Part shown: positions 51,054 through 60,094 of the stretch, one piece after another
How positions within the stretch are numbered: position 1 is the stretch's first letter
How the letters are laid out: each line of letters starts with the position of its first letter
DNA from: Oscillospiraceae bacterium
GTDB lineage: Bacteria > Bacillota > Clostridia > Oscillospirales > Oscillospiraceae
NCBI GenBank assembly: GCA_022846095.1
Contig: AP025583.1
Span: 2,294,001 to 2,358,000 of the forward strand
DNA: 64,000 nucleotides
Direction: 5' to 3'
Program-made: the position numbers and the translations under genes
The notes under the pieces: generated by a model
Databases searched by the model: none
Seen by the model: the letters and a program-made list of their open reading frames with translations, nothing else
What the model was told of the DNA's origin: nothing

Positions 51054-52226
51054 ATGACCGAACTGGAACTGAAATACGGCTGCAACCCCAACCAGAAGCC
51101 CGCCCGCATCTTTATGGAGTCCGGCGAGCTGCCCATCCGGGTGCGCAACGGCAAGCCCGGCTATATCAACTTCATGGACGCCTTTAACTCCTGGCAGCTG
51201 GTGAAGGAGCTCAAGGCCGCCACTGGCCTGCCCGCCGCCGCCTCCTTCAAGCACGTCTCCCCCGCCGGGGCCGCCGTGGGCACCCCCCTGTCCGACGTGG
51301 AGAAGCAGATCTACTTCGCCGGGGGGATGGACCTGTCCCCCATCGCCTGCGCCTACGTGAAGGCCCGCGGCGCCGACCGGCTGTGCTCCTACGGCGACTG
51401 GGCCGCCCTCTCCGACGTGTGCGACGCCCAGACCGCCCGCTACCTGGCCATGGAGGTCTCCGACGGCGTCATCGCCCCCGGCTACACCGACGAGGCCCTG
51501 GAGATCCTCAAGACCAAGCGCAAGGGCGGCTACAACGTGGTGGAGATCGCCCCCGGCTACGTGCCCCGTGCGGTGGAGCACAAGGACGTGTACGGCATTA
51601 CGTTCGAGCAGGGCCGCAACAACTTTGAGATTAACGCCGCCCTGCTGGAGAACCTGGTCACCGCCAACAAGGACCTGCCCGAGCACGCCAAGCGGGATCT
51701 GATCCTGGCCCTCATCACCCTGAAGTACACCCAGTCCAACTCCGTGTGCTACACCAAGGACGGCCAGGCCATCGGCGTGGGCGCGGGCCAGCAGAGCCGC
51801 ATCCACTGCACCCGCCTGGCGGGCCAGAAGGCGGACAACTGGCTGCTGCGCCAGCACCCCAAGGTGCTCTCCCTGCCCTTCGTGGACGGCATCCGCCGCC
51901 CCGACCGGGACAACGCCATCGACGTGTACATCTCCGACGAGTACGAGGACGTGCTCGCCGACGGCGTGTGGCAAAACACCTTCAAGGAGAAGCCCGAGGT
52001 GCTCACCGCCCAGGAGAAAAAGGCCTGGATCGCCCGGCAGTCCGGCGTGAGCGTGGGCTCGGACGCCTTCTTCCCCTTCGGCGACAACGTGGAGCGCGCC
52101 CGCAAGAGCGGCGTGCAGTACATCGCCCAGCCCGGCGGGAGCATCCGTGACGACCACGTCATCGCCACCTGCGACAAGTACGGCATCGTCATGGCCTTCA
52201 CCGGGATGCGGCTGTTCCACCACTAA
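51054..52226 (+). CDS. purH: AICAR transformylase, stand-alone
   Basis: The 390-residue protein contains only the formyltransferase half of PurH: LKYGCNPNQKPARIF, FKHVSPAGAAVG, TLKYTQSNSVCYTKDGQAIG and AQPGGSIRDDHVIATCDKYG. The IMP cyclohydrolase (MGS-like) half is absent, its job being done by the PurO-type protein encoded just upstream. AAGGAGGAG precedes the ATG. Its stop overlaps the TraX-family start (TAATG). Confidence 0.93.
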   Translation: MTELELKYGCNPNQKPARIFMESGELPIRVRNGKPGYINFMDAFNSWQLVKELKAATGLPAAASFKHVSPAGAAVGTPLSDVEKQIYFAGGMDLSPIACAYVKARGADRLCSYGDWAALSDVCDAQTARYLAMEVSDGVIAPGYTDEALEILKTKRKGGYNVVEIAPGYVPRAVEHKDVYGITFEQGRNNFEINAALLENLVTANKDLPEHAKRDLILALITLKYTQSNSVCYTKDGQAIGVGAGQQSRIHCTRLAGQKADNWLLRQHPKVLSLPFVDGIRRPDRDNAIDVYISDEYEDVLADGVWQNTFKEKPEVLTAQEKKAWIARQSGVSVGSDAFFPFGDNVERARKSGVQYIAQPGGSIRDDHVIATCDKYGIVMAFTGMRLFHH

Positions 52227-52939
52227 TGGCGGGGCGCGCGCTGCCCCGCCTGAGCGGGTCGGTTCTGAAATGGATCGCCCTGGCCGCCATGGTGGCCGAC
52301 CACGTGGGCTATCTGGTGGTCTTTCCGCTGCTGGAGGGCCTGCCCGGCCTCTATCCGCTCTACCTGCTGCTGCGCATGGCGGGGCGCATCTCCTTCCCGC
52401 TCTTCGCCTTCCTGCTCTCCGAGGGCTGCCGGAACACCCGCGATTTCCCCCGCTACCTGCTCCGGCTCCTCCTCTTCGCCCTCGCGGCCCAGATCCCCTA
52501 TACCCTGGCCTTCGGCGCGTGGGCGGGCAGCGTCATCGTCTCGTTTCTGATCGGCGCCGGCGCCGTTTTCCTCTATGAGCGGCTGAAGGAGCGGGGCGCG
52601 GGGCGGCTGTCCGCCGTCATCCTCCTGCTCGCCGCCGCCGTGCTGGCCGAGCTGCTGCGGGTGGACTACGGCTCCCTGGGCGTGCTGCTGGTCTTTTTCC
52701 TCTACCTGTTCCACGCCTCGCCGGGGCGGCGCTGTGTGTCCGTCGCCGCCTGGGCCCTGCTGGCCTACGCCCCGGTCACCCTGACCGATCTGGGCTACTT
52801 CTGCTGCGCCGCGCTGGCCGTGCTCCCCATCTGGCTCTACAGCGGCGAACGGGGCAGGGGGAGCAAATGGTTCTTTTACTGGTTCTATCCCGCGCACCTG
52901 CTGGCCCTCTGGGCCCTGGGCGCGCTGCTTATGAGGTGA
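52226..52939 (+). CDS. TraX family membrane protein
   Basis: The 237-residue protein has seven or eight membrane segments and the TraX pattern: LKWIALAAMVADHVGYLVVF, RMAGRISFPLFAFLLSEGC and FYWFYPAHLLALWALGALL at the end. TraX proteins acetylate pilin in conjugation plasmids, but chromosomal homologues have no known role. It is locked into the purine operon by overlap with purH and only 4 bp before purD. No conjugation genes are near. Confidence 0.85.
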   Translation: MAGRALPRLSGSVLKWIALAAMVADHVGYLVVFPLLEGLPGLYPLYLLLRMAGRISFPLFAFLLSEGCRNTRDFPRYLLRLLLFALAAQIPYTLAFGAWAGSVIVSFLIGAGAVFLYERLKERGAGRLSAVILLLAAAVLAELLRVDYGSLGVLLVFFLYLFHASPGRRCVSVAAWALLAYAPVTLTDLGYFCCAALAVLPIWLYSGERGRGSKWFFYWFYPAHLLALWALGALLMR

Positions 52940-52943
52940 TTTT

Positions 52944-54200
52944 ATGCACGTACTAATCGTCGGCGGCGGCGGGCGTGAGCACGCCATCGCCTGGGCCCTG
53001 TCCAAAAGCCCCAAGGTCACCGCCCTCTCCTGCGCCCCCGGCAACGGCGGCATCGCCGCGCTGGCCCGGTGCGTGCCCGTCAAGGCCACCGACGTGGAGG
53101 GCATGGTGGACTGGGCCAGATCCAACGCCGTGGACTTCGTGGTGGTGGCCCCGGACGACCCCCTGGCTCTGGGCATGGTGGACGCCCTGGAGGAGGCGGG
53201 TATCCCCGCCTTCGGGCCCCGCAAAAACGCGGCGGTCATCGAGGCCAGCAAGGTCTTTTCCAAGGATCTGATGGAGCGTTACCACATCCCAACCGCAAAG
53301 TACAAATCCTTTACAGATATGGAGGCCGCGCTGGCCTACGTCCGGCGGGAGGGCGCGCCCATCGTGGTCAAGGCCGACGGCCTGGCCCTGGGCAAGGGCG
53401 TGGTGGTCGCCCAGACCGTGGAGGAGGCCGAGCAGGCCGTGCGCGCCATGATGGCGGACAAAAAGTTCGGCGCGGCGGGCACGCGGCTGGTCATTGAGGC
53501 GTGCATGACGGGGCCCGAGGTCACCGTGCTGGCCTTCTGCGACGGGGAGCACCTGATCCCCATGCCCTCCTCCCAGGACCACAAGCGGGCCTTCGACGGC
53601 AACCGCGGCCCCAACACCGGCGGTATGGGGGCCATTTCCCCCTCCCCCAACTACACTCCCGAGGTGGCCGCGCGCTGCATGGAGGAGATCTTCCTCCCCA
53701 CTGTGGCGGCTTTGAAGGCCGAGGGGCGGCCCTTTCAGGGCGTGATTTACTTCGGTCTTATGTTAACCGGGGACGGCCCCAAGGTGGTGGAGTACAACGC
53801 CCGCTTCGGCGATCCGGAGTGCCAGGCGGTGCTCTCCCTGCTGGAGAGCGACCTGCTGGACGTTTTCACGGCCTGCCGCGCCGGCACGCTGGACACGCTG
53901 GACATCCGCTGGCGGGACGAGGCGGCCTGCTGCCTGGTGCTGGCCTCGGGGGGCTACCCCGGCGCCTACCAGACCGGCTACCCCATCTCCGGGCTGGAGG
54001 AGGCGGGCAAAACCGCCGTGGTCTTCCACGCGGGCACCAAATTGGGGGAGCACGGCCAGATCCTCACCTCCGGCGGCCGGGTGCTGGGGGTCACCGCCAC
54101 AGGGGAAACCCTTGACAAGGCCATTGGCGCCGCGTATGATAGTGCGAGGCGCATCACCTTTACAGACATGCACTTGCGCACCGACATCGGGCGGGTGTAG
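52944..54200 (+). CDS. purD: Phosphoribosylamine-glycine ligase
   Basis: The 418-residue ATP-grasp enzyme has VLIVGGGGREHAIAWALSKS, ADGLALGKGVVVAQT, the GNRGPNTGGMGAISPSPNYT block and VVEYNARFGDPECQAVL. It joins glycine to phosphoribosylamine. It is the last gene of the purine operon and is followed by a strong terminator. Confidence 0.97.
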   Translation: MHVLIVGGGGREHAIAWALSKSPKVTALSCAPGNGGIAALARCVPVKATDVEGMVDWARSNAVDFVVVAPDDPLALGMVDALEEAGIPAFGPRKNAAVIEASKVFSKDLMERYHIPTAKYKSFTDMEAALAYVRREGAPIVVKADGLALGKGVVVAQTVEEAEQAVRAMMADKKFGAAGTRLVIEACMTGPEVTVLAFCDGEHLIPMPSSQDHKRAFDGNRGPNTGGMGAISPSPNYTPEVAARCMEEIFLPTVAALKAEGRPFQGVIYFGLMLTGDGPKVVEYNARFGDPECQAVLSLLESDLLDVFTACRAGTLDTLDIRWRDEAACCLVLASGGYPGAYQTGYPISGLEEAGKTAVVFHAGTKLGEHGQILTSGGRVLGVTATGETLDKAIGAAYDSARRITFTDMHLRTDIGRV

Positions 54201-54212
54201 GACAGGGTATCA

Positions 54213-54250
54213 GCGGCGCCGGGAAGCTCTCCCGGCGCCGCGTTTTTTTA
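54213..54250 (+). terminator. Terminator of the purine operon
   Basis: A perfect 12-bp stem (GCGGCGCCGGGA with complement) with loop AGCTC and a run of T at 54243-54249. Confidence 0.92.
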
Positions 54251-54264
54251 GGGGGTTGGGTATC

Positions 54265-55344
54265 ATGAAGCGGATTTCGGCGCCCCAGGTGGCCACCATG
54301 TTCACCGGCTGCTTTCTGGGGGCGGGCTTTCTCTCCGGGCAGGAGCTGCTGCAATTCTTCGCGCGCTTCGGCGGGTACGGCGTCGCGGGCATGGCCCTGT
54401 CGGTGTGCGCCTTCTGCGGCTTCGGCCTGATGGTGCTGCGTATCGCCAAGCGCACGGGGTTCACCGAGTTCGACCGGATCGTCATCCACCGGGATCTCCC
54501 CCGGCTGCGGGGCTTCCTCAGCGGGGTGTTCCTCTTTTTCCTCTTCGGGGTCATGGTGAGCATGATCGCCGGGGCCGGGGCGCTGCTCCACCAGCTGCTG
54601 GGCCTCCCCGCCCTGGCGGGCAACGCGATCATGTCCGCCCTGGTGCTGGCGGTGGCCCTGTCCGGGGCGGCGGGGCTGGTGGCCTCCTTCAGCGTGGTGG
54701 TGCCCCTGCTGGTGATCGCCGCGGCCGCGGTGGGGGTGCTGGCCTTCCTGCGCCTGCCCGCCGGACCCGTCCAGGCCCTCCCCTTCTCGGGGGAAAATCC
54801 CCTGCTGGGCAACTGGTTCTTCTCCGCCCTCTCCTTCATCTCCTACAATATGATGGCCGCCGTCTCCATCCTGGTGCCCCTCACCGGCGGCATGGAGGAC
54901 GGGCGCACCATCCACCGGGGCATGGCCCTGGGGGCCGGGCTGCTCACGGCCATCTCCGCCTGCATCCTGCTGCCCATGGTGTGCTTCCGGGATCTGGTGG
55001 GCTCCGCCGAGCTGCCCATGCTGGCTCTGGCGGGGCGGGCCCTGCCCGCGCTGGGCGCGGTGTACGCCCTGCTGCTCTTCTGCGGCATGTTCACCGCCGC
55101 CCTCTCCGCACTCTTCGCGGTCACCTCCCGGCTCCAGGCGTGGCGGCGGGGCAGGCTGTCCGGCCCACGGCTCAACGTCCTGCTCTGCCTGCTGGCCTTT
55201 GGCGGCAGCGTCTTTGGTTTTAAAAATATGATCAGCTTCGTCTATCCCGTGTGCGGGTACATCGGCTTCCTGGCCCTGGCGGGGATTGCCGCCCACGCCC
55301 TGTCTCTGCGGCGGCAGGACGGGGCATTGGAGGCAAAAAAGTGA
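54265..55344 (+). CDS. YkvI-type membrane transporter
   Basis: The 359-residue protein has about ten membrane segments and a LeuT-like start (QVATMFTGCFLGAGFLSGQE). It matches the YkvI family of small-molecule transporters, whose substrate is unknown. The ATG at 54265 follows the purine terminator, with GGGGGTTGG as a weak ribosome binding site. It stands as a single gene. Confidence 0.8.
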   Translation: MKRISAPQVATMFTGCFLGAGFLSGQELLQFFARFGGYGVAGMALSVCAFCGFGLMVLRIAKRTGFTEFDRIVIHRDLPRLRGFLSGVFLFFLFGVMVSMIAGAGALLHQLLGLPALAGNAIMSALVLAVALSGAAGLVASFSVVVPLLVIAAAAVGVLAFLRLPAGPVQALPFSGENPLLGNWFFSALSFISYNMMAAVSILVPLTGGMEDGRTIHRGMALGAGLLTAISACILLPMVCFRDLVGSAELPMLALAGRALPALGAVYALLLFCGMFTAALSALFAVTSRLQAWRRGRLSGPRLNVLLCLLAFGGSVFGFKNMISFVYPVCGYIGFLALAGIAAHALSLRRQDGALEAKK

Positions 55345-55450
55345 GTTTTTTCCCCATTGCAACCGCTGGTTGTCAAATTGGACGGACTTTTTGGTGGCGC
55401 AACCCACAGTGGATTTGGTAGGATAGCGTCATCAAGAGGAGGAATTGCAC

Positions 55451-56218
55451 ATGAATTTTCAGGATAGATTGTACCGCCTGCGCAAGGAGCGCGGCATCTC
55501 CCAGGAGGAGCTGGCCAACGCCGTGGGGGTGTCCCGCCAGGCGGTGCAGAAGTGGGAGAGCGGGGCCTCGGCCCCCGACGTGGGCAACCTGGTGGCCCTC
55601 TCCGACTTCTTCGGCACCACACTGGACTACCTGCTCAAGGGTCTGGAGCCCGCCCCGGCGGAGCCGCCCGCGGACGGGGCCGGGCGGTTTTACCCGCCCC
55701 TGCGCTTCGAGTACAAGAGCCGGCGCACCCTCTTCGGCCTGCCCCTGGTGCACGTGAACGTGGGGCGCTTCTGTATGCCCCGGGCCAGGGGGATCCTCGC
55801 CGTCGGCAACGTGGCCACCGGGGTATTTTCCCTGGGGTTCGCCTCGGCGGGCCTGGTATCCCTGGGCGGGGCCTCCCTGGGCCTCTTCTCCCTGGGCGGG
55901 CTGGCCCTGGGCCTGCTGGCCGTGGGCGGCCTCTCCCTGGGCGGGATCGCGCTGGGCGGACTGGCGTTGGGCTGGCTGGCAGTGGGCGGCTGCGCCATCG
56001 GCGTATACGCCATGGGCGGGGCGGCGGTGGCCGGACGCATCGCGGCTGGGGGCGCGGCCTCCGGCTTCCTGGCCATCGGAGACGCGGTGAAGGGCACAAT
56101 TACCTTCCCGGTGCACGGCGCCCCTCCCGTGGATGTGGACGCCCTCCGGGCGGCCATCGGCCAGTACTACCCCCACCTGCCCCGCTGGCTGGCAAACCTG
56201 TTCTGCGCCATGGTGTAA
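55451..56218 (+). CDS. XRE family regulator with glycine-rich repeat domain
   Basis: The 255-residue protein has an N-terminal helix-turn-helix (FQDRLYRLRKERGISQEELA, NAVGVSRQAVQKWESGASAP). After a linker it has about 110 residues (roughly 112-220) of Gly every few positions with Ala, Leu and Ser between, in units such as SLGGASLGLFSLGG, LALGLLAVGG and LSLGGIALGG. The repeat could be packed membrane helices or a repetitive solenoid. A short soluble tail follows. AGGAGG precedes the ATG. Confidence 0.8.
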   Translation: MNFQDRLYRLRKERGISQEELANAVGVSRQAVQKWESGASAPDVGNLVALSDFFGTTLDYLLKGLEPAPAEPPADGAGRFYPPLRFEYKSRRTLFGLPLVHVNVGRFCMPRARGILAVGNVATGVFSLGFASAGLVSLGGASLGLFSLGGLALGLLAVGGLSLGGIALGGLALGWLAVGGCAIGVYAMGGAAVAGRIAAGGAASGFLAIGDAVKGTITFPVHGAPPVDVDALRAAIGQYYPHLPRWLANLFCAMV

Positions 56219-56230
56219 ATTCCATAAAAG

Positions 56231-56265
56231 CAAGGGGGAGGGCGTTTGCCCTCCCCCCTTGTTTT
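56231..56265. terminator. Terminator between convergent genes
   Basis: A 13-bp G-rich stem with one bulge (CAAGGGGGAGGGC against its complement), loop GTTT and TTTTTT lie between the XRE and DUF4349 genes. Confidence 0.85.
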
Positions 56266-57228
56266 TTATTTCCCCTCCTTGGGCGGATCGGCCGGCGGCG
56301 CAGGCGGCGGGCCCCGGCGCTTGCGCCGCACCCGGACCGCCGCGATGACCCCCGCGGCCGCCAGCGCGGCGAAAATCAGCAGGCCGACGAAGTGGTAGGC
56401 GCACCACACTGCGAAATTCCCCAGCCGCTCCCCAAAGCGCTCCAGGCCGCCGGAAAAGGCGTGGCCCAGCCGCACGCCCAGGCCGTCGGTCTCCACGGGG
56501 TCGTCCGTGAGCTTGCGCACCTCGCTCAGCTCCACGCTGATGGTGGCGTAGTCCACCAGCGCGTCGTACTTGCGCAGGGTGCCCGACAGCCCCTCAATCT
56601 GGTACTCCACCTCGGACAGGGCGTTTTCCAGCTCGATGATGTCCTCCATGGTGGCCGCCTTCTCCAGCAGCGCCAGCAGACGGTCCCGCTTGATCTCCTG
56701 GGCCCTGAGGCGGGCCTCGGTGTCGGCGTAGGCCTCCCCCACGTCGGTGGCCTTCTTCTCCGAATCCACCACGTGCCCCACGCCGCCCGCTCCGCTCAGG
56801 AAATCCTCAAAGCGCCCGGAGGGCACCCGGATGACGTAGCTGCCGTACCGGCGCGCGTCCGTGTCCGACAGGCCGCCCCCCCGGGCCTGCGCGCTCTCGT
56901 AGTAGCCGCCGCAGCGCCCGGTCAGCGCGTCCAGGGTCTGCACGGCGGACTGGAAGTCGGTGGTCTCCACGGTGAGCCAGGCCTCCTGGATGAGCTTCGC
57001 CCCCTCCCTGGCGCCGTCCTGGGGCGCGACGGAGGGCGCGGGGGTCTCCGGCTCCGCCGTGCCGGAGTCCTGAAAGCCCCCCGCGGGGGCCTGTACCCAC
57101 GCCTCGGGCGCCTCGTTTACCCCCGGCGCGGGCATCGGGGGGCTGCCGGTGCTGCCGCCCGCGGAGCAGGCGGACAGGCAGATCGCCAGCAGCAGGGCCC
57201 CCGTGAGCAGGGTTTTGTTCCGTTTCAT
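56266..57228 (-). CDS. DUF4349 lipoprotein
   Basis: The 320-residue protein has a lipoprotein signal (LSAC, Cys21). A DUF4349 region follows (RYGSYVIRVPSGRFEDFLSG, ATDVGEAYADTEARLRAQEI, then a coiled coil with IIELENALSEVEYQIEGLSG). It ends in a C-terminal membrane segment (about 278-300) and a basic tail. Anchoring at both ends is typical of this family; its role is unknown. AGGAGGTG precedes the ATG at 57228; the longer frame upstream is rejected. Confidence 0.85.
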   Translation of the reverse strand: MKRNKTLLTGALLLAICLSACSAGGSTGSPPMPAPGVNEAPEAWVQAPAGGFQDSGTAEPETPAPSVAPQDGAREGAKLIQEAWLTVETTDFQSAVQTLDALTGRCGGYYESAQARGGGLSDTDARRYGSYVIRVPSGRFEDFLSGAGGVGHVVDSEKKATDVGEAYADTEARLRAQEIKRDRLLALLEKAATMEDIIELENALSEVEYQIEGLSGTLRKYDALVDYATISVELSEVRKLTDDPVETDGLGVRLGHAFSGGLERFGERLGNFAVWCAYHFVGLLIFAALAAAGVIAAVRVRRKRRGPPPAPPADPPKEGK

Positions 57229-57357
57229 TTCATCTGCACCTCCTGTTTTTTGTTCCTGCCCCTTTAGACGCGCACGGCGGACATTTGTTCCCCACCGGCA
57301 CAAGGCTGTCAACGCGGCCCCCCGGCGCATAGGATGGGGCAAAAAGGAGGTATCCCC

Positions 57358-58098
57358 ATGCCCACCATCTATCTCTCACCCTCCACGCAGGAGAACAACC
57401 TCTACGTAAACGGCGGCACGGAGGAGGAGTGGATGAACCGCCTGGCCGACGCGATGGAGCCCTATCTCACCGCCTCCGGCATCCAGTTCACCCGCAATAC
57501 CCCCGAGATGACCGCCGCGTCCTCCATCCGGCAGTCCAACCAGGGCAATTACGACCTGCACCTGGCCCTCCACTCCAATGCCGCCCCCGAGGGGCGCTAC
57601 GGCACGGTGCGCGGCATCGTGGTCTTCTACTACCCCGGCTCGGCCCAGGGCCGGGAGGCGGCCATCCTGGTGGCCGACGGGCTCAAGACCATCTACCCCC
57701 TGCCCAACAACGTGCGGGCCGAGGGCACCACCGCCATCGGGGAGGTGACCCGTGTACGGGCCCCCTCGGTCTTTATCGAGCTGGGCTACCACGACAACCC
57801 GGACGATGCGGCCTGGATCAAAGGCAACCTGGACGCCATTGCCCGCAACATCGTCCTGTCCCTCACCGAGTATTTCGGCCTGCCCTTCCTGGAGCCCATG
57901 GCCCCCCGCCCCGCTGTGGTGGACGTGAGCTGGGGTTATCTCAATATCCGCTCCCGCCCCGACTCCTCCGCCCCCGTGGTGGCCAGGGCCTACGACGGCG
58001 CCCGGCTCACCGTGATCAACCAGTACAACGGCTGGTACGTGGTGCGCTTCGACGGCGTGGTGGGCTGGGCCAGCTCCGATTTCATCACCCTGATCTAG
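57358..58098 (+). CDS. N-acetylmuramoyl-L-alanine amidase with SH3 domain
   Basis: The 246-residue protein has an Amidase_3-type domain (about 1-180): YLSPSTQENNLY, LHLALHSNAAPEG and PSVFIELGYHDNPDD, which give the zinc ligands and catalytic Glu. A bacterial SH3 domain follows (about 188-246, WGYLNIRSRPDSSAPVV). It lacks a signal peptide, like spore-associated amidases of Clostridia. AAGGAGG precedes the ATG. It is 10 bp before the LysM/GH18 gene, so both likely act on spore or cell wall peptidoglycan. Confidence 0.88.
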   Translation: MPTIYLSPSTQENNLYVNGGTEEEWMNRLADAMEPYLTASGIQFTRNTPEMTAASSIRQSNQGNYDLHLALHSNAAPEGRYGTVRGIVVFYYPGSAQGREAAILVADGLKTIYPLPNNVRAEGTTAIGEVTRVRAPSVFIELGYHDNPDDAAWIKGNLDAIARNIVLSLTEYFGLPFLEPMAPRPAVVDVSWGYLNIRSRPDSSAPVVARAYDGARLTVINQYNGWYVVRFDGVVGWASSDFITLI

Positions 58099-58108
58099 GG
58101 GGCGCGGC

Positions 58109-59392
58109 ATGGTCATCCACGTAGTCGTGCCGGGCGACACCGTCTACGGCATCGCCCGGCAGTACGGCGTCCCCCCGTCCCAGATCATCGGGGACAACGA
58201 GCTGGCCAACCCCGCCCGGCTGGCGGTGGGCCAGGCGCTGGTCGTCCGCTTCCCCGAGCAGGTGCACACCGTCCGCGCCGGGGAGAATATCACCGCCATC
58301 GCCCGGCGCTACGGGCTCACCCTGCGCCAGCTCTACCGCAACAACCCCATCCTCCGGGGGGAGCCGGTGATCTACCCCGGCCAGACCATCGTAATCTCCT
58401 ACCGGGACGAGGGCCCCAAGCCCCCCATCTCGGTGAACGGCTACGCCTACCCCTTCATCGACAAGGACCTGCTCCAGCGCACCCTGCCCTACCTCACCTA
58501 CCTCACCCCCTTCACCTACGGCATCACCCCCCAGGGCGGGCTGGTGGATCTGGAGGACGAGGTGCTCCTGGCCATGGCCAGGAGCGGCGGCGTGGCCCCC
58601 CTAATGCATCTGTCCACCCTCACCGAGGAGGGGAATTTCTCCAACGACCTGGCCCACCTGGTGCTCACCGATATGGGGGTGCAGGACAATCTGGTGGCAA
58701 ACGTGGTGCGCACGCTGGAGGAGAAGGGCTACCGGGGGCTGGACGTGGACTTCGAGTTCGTCTTCCCCGAGGACGCGCCCCGCTACGCCGCCTTCCTGGC
58801 CCGCCTGCGGACGGTCCTGAACCCCTTGGGTCTGCCCGTCATTGCCGCCCTGGCTCCCAAGACCTCGGCCACCCAGCGCGGGCTGCTGTACGAGGGGCAC
58901 GACTACCGCGCCATCGGCGCGGCGGTGGACGAGGTGCTGCTCATGACCTACGAGTGGGGCTATACCTACGGCCCCCCCATGGCCGTGGCCCCCCTGCCCA
59001 ACGTGCGCGCGGTGGTGGAGTACGCCCTCACCGAGATCCCGGCCGAAAAGCTGTGGCTGGGGGTGCCCAACTACGGGTACGACTGGCCCCTGCCCTTCGT
59101 AAAGGGGGAGACCCGTGCCCGCTCCATCTCCAGCCGCCAGGCGGTCAATCTGGCGGTGCGCTACGGCGCGGCCATCCAGTACAGCGACTACGCCCAGGCC
59201 CCCTGGTTCCGCTATACCGACGGGGAGGGGCGCGCCCACGAGGTGTGGTTCGAGGACGCGCGGAGCATCCGGGCCAAGCTGGCGCTCATTCCGGAGTACG
59301 GGATGATAGGGGCCGGATACTGGAACCTCATGCGCCCCTTCCCCCAAAATTGGCGGGTTCTTGACGGGTTTTACGACATACGGCAGGTGTAA
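58109..59392 (+). CDS. LysM-GH18 germination-type hydrolase
   Basis: The 427-residue protein has two LysM domains (about 3-48 and 51-96; HVVVPGDTVYGIARQYGV and HTVRAGENITAIARRYGL). A GH18 domain (about 110-425) follows with the catalytic DxDxE in GLDVDFEFV. This is the layout of SleL/YaaH, which cleaves cortex muropeptides in spore germination. No signal peptide is present, as in coat-associated homologues. It is in an operon with the amidase. Confidence 0.92.
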   Translation: MVIHVVVPGDTVYGIARQYGVPPSQIIGDNELANPARLAVGQALVVRFPEQVHTVRAGENITAIARRYGLTLRQLYRNNPILRGEPVIYPGQTIVISYRDEGPKPPISVNGYAYPFIDKDLLQRTLPYLTYLTPFTYGITPQGGLVDLEDEVLLAMARSGGVAPLMHLSTLTEEGNFSNDLAHLVLTDMGVQDNLVANVVRTLEEKGYRGLDVDFEFVFPEDAPRYAAFLARLRTVLNPLGLPVIAALAPKTSATQRGLLYEGHDYRAIGAAVDEVLLMTYEWGYTYGPPMAVAPLPNVRAVVEYALTEIPAEKLWLGVPNYGYDWPLPFVKGETRARSISSRQAVNLAVRYGAAIQYSDYAQAPWFRYTDGEGRAHEVWFEDARSIRAKLALIPEYGMIGAGYWNLMRPFPQNWRVLDGFYDIRQV

Positions 59393-59531
59393 TTTTTACC
59401 GTTCACAGATTATTCACAGCAAGTTTCAAAACGGTTCATCACTTTTCCTCCCGGTCTGGTATTCTATACTCGTCAGGATACCAGAACACAAAAACTCCTC
59501 CTCTCTCTTCCCTCTCTTTTGTAACCAGCAC

Positions 59532-59607
59532 TGTCCTCCCGCGGGAAGCAGCCGCTTTCCGCGGGAGGGGCAGACAAAACTTCCGCGCCCCTTGGGGCGC
59601 GTTTTTT
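59532..59607 (+). terminator. Two hairpins and terminator after the GH18 gene
   Basis: A stem around CTCCCGCGGGAAGC and its complement (about 59537-59567) is followed by a perfect 8-bp terminator stem CGCGCCCC-TT-GGGGCGCG (59584-59601) and TTTTTT. The rest of the 275-bp gap 59393-59667 shows nothing else I can name. Confidence 0.8.
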
Positions 59608-59667
59608 GATCCCCGCGCCGGTATATTTTTCCGCCCGGCCGCCCATACTGTGGGCGAGGTGATCGAA

Positions 59668-59823
59668 ATGTCCTATGTCAATCCCGCTATTCGGGACAAA
59701 TTTGAGTCCATGCCCATCGACCTGAAAAACGCCATCTTAAACATGGACGTGCGCCTGGAGTCCATGTCCGACCTGATGGCCTGCCTGGAGCGTATCGTCG
59801 CGGAGGGCGAGCGCCATGCTTGA
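59668..59823 (+). CDS. Small hypothetical protein, 51 residues
   Basis: ATG 59668 follows GAGGTG and opens a 51-residue frame (MSYVNPAIRDKFESMPIDLK, then helical LESMSDLMACLERIVAEGE). It overlaps the next small gene by 8 bases. The amphipathic helix pattern and tight overlap support a real gene; the function is unknown. Confidence 0.6.
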   Translation: MSYVNPAIRDKFESMPIDLKNAILNMDVRLESMSDLMACLERIVAEGERHA

Positions 59824-60043
59824 TCTGGCCGCCCTCACCCCCGAGGCCCAGGCCTACTACCGCTCCCTCCCCCTCAGCGCCCGCATCTCCATGGATCACA
59901 GCAACCTGACCCTGCGCACCCTGGAGGATATAAAGGACTTCCAGGCCCGCAGCGTGGGGGAGATGGACGCCGTGCTCTACCGCAAGCTGCCCGAACCCGG
60001 CGTGCCCTCCAACTCCGCGCTGGATCCCCTGGACAGCGAGTGA
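59816..60043 (+). CDS. Small hypothetical protein, 75 residues
   Basis: The 75-residue product (MLDLAALTPEAQAYYRSLPL, then SARISMDHSNLTLRTLEDIK) starts inside the end of the previous small gene (8-base overlap), with GAGGGCGAG as ribosome binding site. It is soluble and mostly helical. I do not recognise it. The pair is probably one conserved two-gene unit. Confidence 0.65.
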   Translation: MLDLAALTPEAQAYYRSLPLSARISMDHSNLTLRTLEDIKDFQARSVGEMDAVLYRKLPEPGVPSNSALDPLDSE

Positions 60044-60094
60044 GCCGTCCTGACCCGGTTTCGCAAAAAATACGGTTTTTTTGTGAAAATCCTC

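Noticed and set aside
52226-52939. Conjugation module marked by TraX
   Set aside because: No relaxase, type IV secretion or integrase genes are in the window; the gene is fixed in the purine operon.
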